This document shows, piece after piece, positions 61,114 to 64,000 of a stretch of DNA of 64,000 nucleotides. How positions within the stretch are numbered: position 1 is the stretch's first letter; every line of letters begins with the position of its first letter. Under the pieces are notes generated by a model that was given only the letters and a program-made list of their open reading frames with translations, had not been told where the DNA came from and ran no database searches. The DNA is from an uncultured Mediterraneibacter sp. (GTDB lineage Bacteria; Bacillota; Clostridia; Lachnospirales; Lachnospiraceae). The position numbers were made by a program, and so were the translations under genes. The DNA lies in assembly GCA_944381935.1 (NCBI GenBank), contig CALWMN010000007.1, positions 62,001 to 126,000 of the forward strand, in the 5' to 3' direction.

Positions 61114-61713
61114 ATGGCTGTTAATTTTTCAGAAAGCAGGACAAAAGAGAATCTGATGAAGGCGTTTGCAGGCGAGAGCCAGGCGCGCAACCGATATACG
61201 ATCGCGGCGAAGAAAGCGGAAGATGAGGGGATGCATACGATTGCGGCAGTTTTCCGGTATACCGCGGATCAGGAAAGGGCGCATGCCGAGCGGTATTATG
61301 CGCTGTTAAAAGAACTGGCGGGAGAGACCATCCACATAGACGGCAGCTATCCGGTGGACCAGCAGGAAACGCTGGCAGAGTTGCTGCGGGCGGCCCAGCA
61401 CAATGAGCATGAGGAGTACGAAGACGTTTATCAGGCTTTTGGGGACGCGGCAAGCGAGGAAGGTTTCCACGAGGCGGCGTCGGCGTTTTACCAGATCGCG
61501 GAAGTGGAGCATGTCCATGAAGAGCGTTTTGGGAAACTGGCAGAAATGCTGGAGAATGATACCTATTATGGCGGCGGCAGCGTGACGAAATGGATCTGCA
61601 CCAACTGCGGATATATCCATGAGGGGAACCAGGCTCCGAAATTCTGTCCGGTGTGCCGGTATGCCCAGGGATATTTCCTTCCCTATGATTTTGCATGTTA
61701 CAGGGGTGAGTAG
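61114..61713 (+). CDS. rbr: Rubrerythrin
   Basis: The 199-residue protein starts at ATG 61114 (MAVNFSESRTKENLMKAFAG). The ferritin-like part holds the diiron ligands in ESQARNRYTIAAKKAEDEGM, DQERAHAERYYALL and AEVEHVHEERF. A rubredoxin-like Fe(Cys)4 site is at the end (WICTNCGYIHEGNQAPKFCP, VC). It reduces hydrogen peroxide in anaerobes. The upstream GTG 61075 would add 13 residues without a ribosome site. Confidence 0.93.
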   Translation: MAVNFSESRTKENLMKAFAGESQARNRYTIAAKKAEDEGMHTIAAVFRYTADQERAHAERYYALLKELAGETIHIDGSYPVDQQETLAELLRAAQHNEHEEYEDVYQAFGDAASEEGFHEAASAFYQIAEVEHVHEERFGKLAEMLENDTYYGGGSVTKWICTNCGYIHEGNQAPKFCPVCRYAQGYFLPYDFACYRGE

Positions 61714-61792
61714 AGGAGAGCAGGTTCCCCGTAGGGGTTGTCCTTCCGGGGGACCTGTACCCATATCCGTGGATGGACAGGGCCGGGACGCA

Positions 61793-62776
61793 TCAGCACA
61801 GACGGGTAAGGCAGGGACGGTGCGCGGCCATGTCCAGGATGCCGTTTACACCACATTCCACCATACTCCTGACAGCATTGTCAGTGTAAAATGCCATGTG
61901 CTGGGTGTGGATCACATTTTTGAACTGCCTTAAGTACGCCATATCCCGGTTGGAAAATATATCGGTCTTGCGATCCCTGTGGACGATGTTTTCCTCAAAT
62001 TCCATGCAGTCCAGGCCGAGGGCGCCGATCTGTTCAGATTCAATTCCGGCGACCAGGGCTTTCATGTCTGTAAGCGGCCCCCTGGCGCAGTTGATCAGGA
62101 TGACTCCCTTTTTCATCATGGAAAGAGTCTTTTTGTTGACCATGTGCCAGGTTTCATCTGTGAGGGGAACGTGCAGGGAGATAACGTCACTTTCCCGGTA
62201 CAGTGTCTCAAGAGGTACATATTCGGCAAGGCATGCAGCCTTGTCATTTTTGTGCCTGCTGTGGGCCAGAATCCGGCATCCAAAGCCTGAGAGTTCCCGG
62301 ATAACGGAGCTGCCTATGCTGCCGGTCCCGACAATGCCGACGGTCAGGTCTTTCAGCTCCCGCCCGATCAGACCGTCCAGAGAATAGTCATTGACCTGTG
62401 TGCGCCATAGTGCCTGCTTATAATTCCTCAGGCAGAGAAGTATCATCATGAGGGTATAGTCGGCGACTCCGTTCGGTTCGTACCGGGCATTGCAGACATG
62501 GATGCCCAGCTCCTTCGCGCAGGCGATGTCAATGTGGTTGTACCCGATCGTCCGGGTGGACATAAAGACGATGCCTCGCTCTTTCAGGAGTGTAAGCTCC
62601 TTTTGCCCGTAGCGGTACATGCCAAGGACGCTGACCGCGCTTCCCCTGTCAAGCACCGGGATCCGGCCTGCAGTGAGCCCTTCTGCGCTCAGTACAAGTT
62701 CGACCCCACAGTTTCGGGACAGTTCCTGAAAGTACGCCCGCTCATCCTCTCTTACTTCAAACGCATAGATCTTCAT
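61793..62776 (-). CDS. D-2-hydroxyacid dehydrogenase (D-lactate dehydrogenase-like)
   Basis: The 327-residue protein has an NAD domain about 100-300: VGIVGTGSIGSSVIRELSGF near 145-164, catalytic R in INCARGPLTD near 233, E in LGLDCMEFEENI and H in NVIHTQHMAFYTDNA near 297. It starts MKIYAFEVREDERAYFQE. It interconverts a 2-oxoacid such as pyruvate and its D-hydroxy form. The VanH/LdhA group fits best. It stands alone between rubrerythrin and subtilase. Confidence 0.87.
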   Translation of the reverse strand: MKIYAFEVREDERAYFQELSRNCGVELVLSAEGLTAGRIPVLDRGSAVSVLGMYRYGQKELTLLKERGIVFMSTRTIGYNHIDIACAKELGIHVCNARYEPNGVADYTLMMILLCLRNYKQALWRTQVNDYSLDGLIGRELKDLTVGIVGTGSIGSSVIRELSGFGCRILAHSRHKNDKAACLAEYVPLETLYRESDVISLHVPLTDETWHMVNKKTLSMMKKGVILINCARGPLTDMKALVAGIESEQIGALGLDCMEFEENIVHRDRKTDIFSNRDMAYLRQFKNVIHTQHMAFYTDNAVRSMVECGVNGILDMAAHRPCLTRLC

Positions 62777-62989
62777 TGTTCAAGTCCTCTCTTTCCCCTG
62801 TATATGAGCATCACGGGGATATAGTCCCATCATATCGGACTTTTCCCCGCATAAAATGGATACAGTGAAGTATAAGAGATTCAAAAAGGGATGTCAATGC
62901 GGCGCTTTGACGCGGCAAACCGCTGCGCTTTCAAGCCGCAGGCACACAGGGGATCTCGGTTCAGGAAAGAGAGAGGATAGGGAAAAGAT

Positions 62990-64000
62990 ATGAGCCAGAA
63001 GATTGAGAATCTTTTGAACCTGGCGCTGGAAGCCACGCAGGAAGAGAGGGACAGGTCAGAGGAGCTGGAGACGGGGTATGACCCGGTAGAGAGGGAGTGG
63101 GAACTGATCCTTAAATTTTCGGGCAGTTCTGAGAGGATCCGGGGTATTTCGGTCTCTGTCACGGAGCTTATGAACGGATATGCCACTGCCATTGTGCGGG
63201 AGGACCGGATAGAAGAACTGGCAGGATTGGATGAGGTGGAGTTTATCGAAAAGCCGAAAAGCCTCTATTTCCAGGCGGAGGCCGGAAGGGGCGTATCCTG
63301 TATTGATGCTGTGCAGAATCCACCCTTTTCCCTTGGAGGGAAAGGGGTCCTGGTGGGGATCGTGGACAGCGGGATAGACTATGAGAACCCGGATTTCAGA
63401 AACGAGGACGGGTCGACCCGTATCCTTTCCTACTGGGACCAGACCGGCGAAGGGACGCCTCCCGCAGGGTATGCTCGGGGCAGAGAGTACACAAAAGAGG
63501 AGATAGACGAGGCGCTCAAAGAGACGGACAGGGAGAGAAGAAGAGAGCGGGTTCCTGCCCGCGACAATACCGGGCACGGCACCGCAGTGGCAGGGATCGC
63601 TGCGGGAAACGGCAGAGGGAGCGAGGGAAGGCGATTTCGGGGCGCTGCCCCAGAGAGCAGCCTTGTCGTTGTCAAGATGGGCAATCCCAGGGAGGAAGGT
63701 TTTCCCAGGACTACGGAGCTGATCGAGGGCGTGGATTATATCATACGCAGGGCGATAGAACTGAAGATGCCGGCGGCAGTCAATATCAGCTTCGGGAATA
63801 CTTACGGCTCCCATGACGGAACCTCTCTTGTGGAGCGCTTCCTCAACGCTGCCGCAGGAACATGGAAGAATGTCATCTGTGTGGGCACGGGCAACGAGGG
63901 GAACACAGCGGGGCATACGTCGGGCAGAGTGAGGGATGACCGGGAGGAAGAGGTGCAGCTTGCGGTGCAGGCAAGGGAGGTCAGCCTGAATGTGCAGATC
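62990..64000 (+). CDS. Subtilisin-like S8 peptidase, Csp type (partial, cut at the right edge)
   Basis: ATG 62990 opens 337 codons without a stop to the window end. A prodomain-like part (about 1-90, VSVTELMNGYATAIVREDRI) precedes the catalytic domain: VLVGIVDSGIDYENPDF with Asp near 127, and DNTGHGTAVAGIAAGNG with His near 190. AAVNISFGNTYGSHDGTSLV and VGTGNEGNTAGH follow. The catalytic Ser lies beyond the edge. Clostridial proteins of this form (CspA/B/C-like) process spore cortex-lytic enzymes or act in germination, which agrees with a spore former. Its true function needs the rest of the sequence. Confidence 0.87.
   Translation, partial: MSQKIENLLNLALEATQEERDRSEELETGYDPVEREWELILKFSGSSERIRGISVSVTELMNGYATAIVREDRIEELAGLDEVEFIEKPKSLYFQAEAGRGVSCIDAVQNPPFSLGGKGVLVGIVDSGIDYENPDFRNEDGSTRILSYWDQTGEGTPPAGYARGREYTKEEIDEALKETDRERRRERVPARDNTGHGTAVAGIAAGNGRGSEGRRFRGAAPESSLVVVKMGNPREEGFPRTTELIEGVDYIIRRAIELKMPAAVNISFGNTYGSHDGTSLVERFLNAAAGTWKNVICVGTGNEGNTAGHTSGRVRDDREEEVQLAVQAREVSLNVQI

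Overview
The window reads as chromosome of a motile, spore-forming Clostridia bacterium, most likely a Lachnospiraceae gut commensal. The reasons are a short Firmicutes-type flagellin with sigma-D promoters, AGGAGG-type ribosome sites throughout, a PPi-type phosphofructokinase, a rubrerythrin, a Csp-like subtilase and a Tn916-type integrase. No database search was possible; all family calls come from reading motifs and recalled family sequences.

Region 1 (1-35.2 kb) is a flagellin modification island. A FliD-like gene (cut by the left edge) and a flagellin gene diverge from two sigma-D promoters. Behind flagellin runs a long + strand operon: two TPR glycosyltransferases, a CDP-glycerol-transferase-like protein, a LicD protein, a cytidylyltransferase-PEP mutase fusion, a LicC/PntC-like nucleotidyltransferase, a phosphonoacetaldehyde reductase and MAF-type (DUF115) proteins. 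The missing step, phosphonopyruvate decarboxylase, lies 25 kb away at 34.1-35.2 kb. Together these encode PEP -> phosphonopyruvate -> phosphonoacetaldehyde -> 2-hydroxyethylphosphonate plus activation and transfer enzymes. I infer that the flagellin (or its glycan) carries a phosphonate. Between the two ends sit two rival acidic-sugar cassettes. One (14.0-22.0 kb, + strand) has a DRE-TIM aldolase, a KdsC-like phosphatase and a CMP-sugar synthetase. The other (24.7-31.9 kb, - strand) has NeuB, a NeuA-KdsC fusion, a CBS-cupin protein and a pyruvyltransferase. Each also has a TylF-type methyltransferase, a zinc-ribbon methyltransferase and a CitC-like fusion protein. Poly-G runs of 7-9 lie inside three of these genes.

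The island is littered with recombination scars: a duplicated reductase/MAF segment, a complete type II restriction-modification pair with a decayed second methylase copy, a toxin-antitoxin remnant, and a stripped Tn916-like integrase that removes the start of one CitC-like gene.

Region 2 (35.3-48.0 kb) is ordinary chromosome with some relics: fructosamine kinase, GDSL hydrolase, a gliding-type ABC transporter operon (ATPase, permease, GldG-like, DUF4340), DnaJ, DegV and TetR. In its middle is a dead EcoRI/RsrI-type restriction-modification system (44.8-46.3 kb), recognisable in both partners but broken by deletions, a frameshift and a stop codon.

Region 3 (48.05-54.55 kb) is a small island in the 3' end of a tRNA-Val gene. 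It is bounded by a 29-bp direct repeat and holds a broken integrase, a GntR-controlled ABC transporter, fragments of a two-component/FtsX resistance-type locus, and a phage holin plus GH25 lysozyme.

Region 4 (54.6-64.0 kb) is core chromosome: MATE transporter, tRNA-Leu, a PadR-FtsW-like pair with a clear tandem operator, PPi-phosphofructokinase, a family-2 glycosyltransferase, rubrerythrin, a D-2-hydroxyacid dehydrogenase and a subtilase cut by the right edge.
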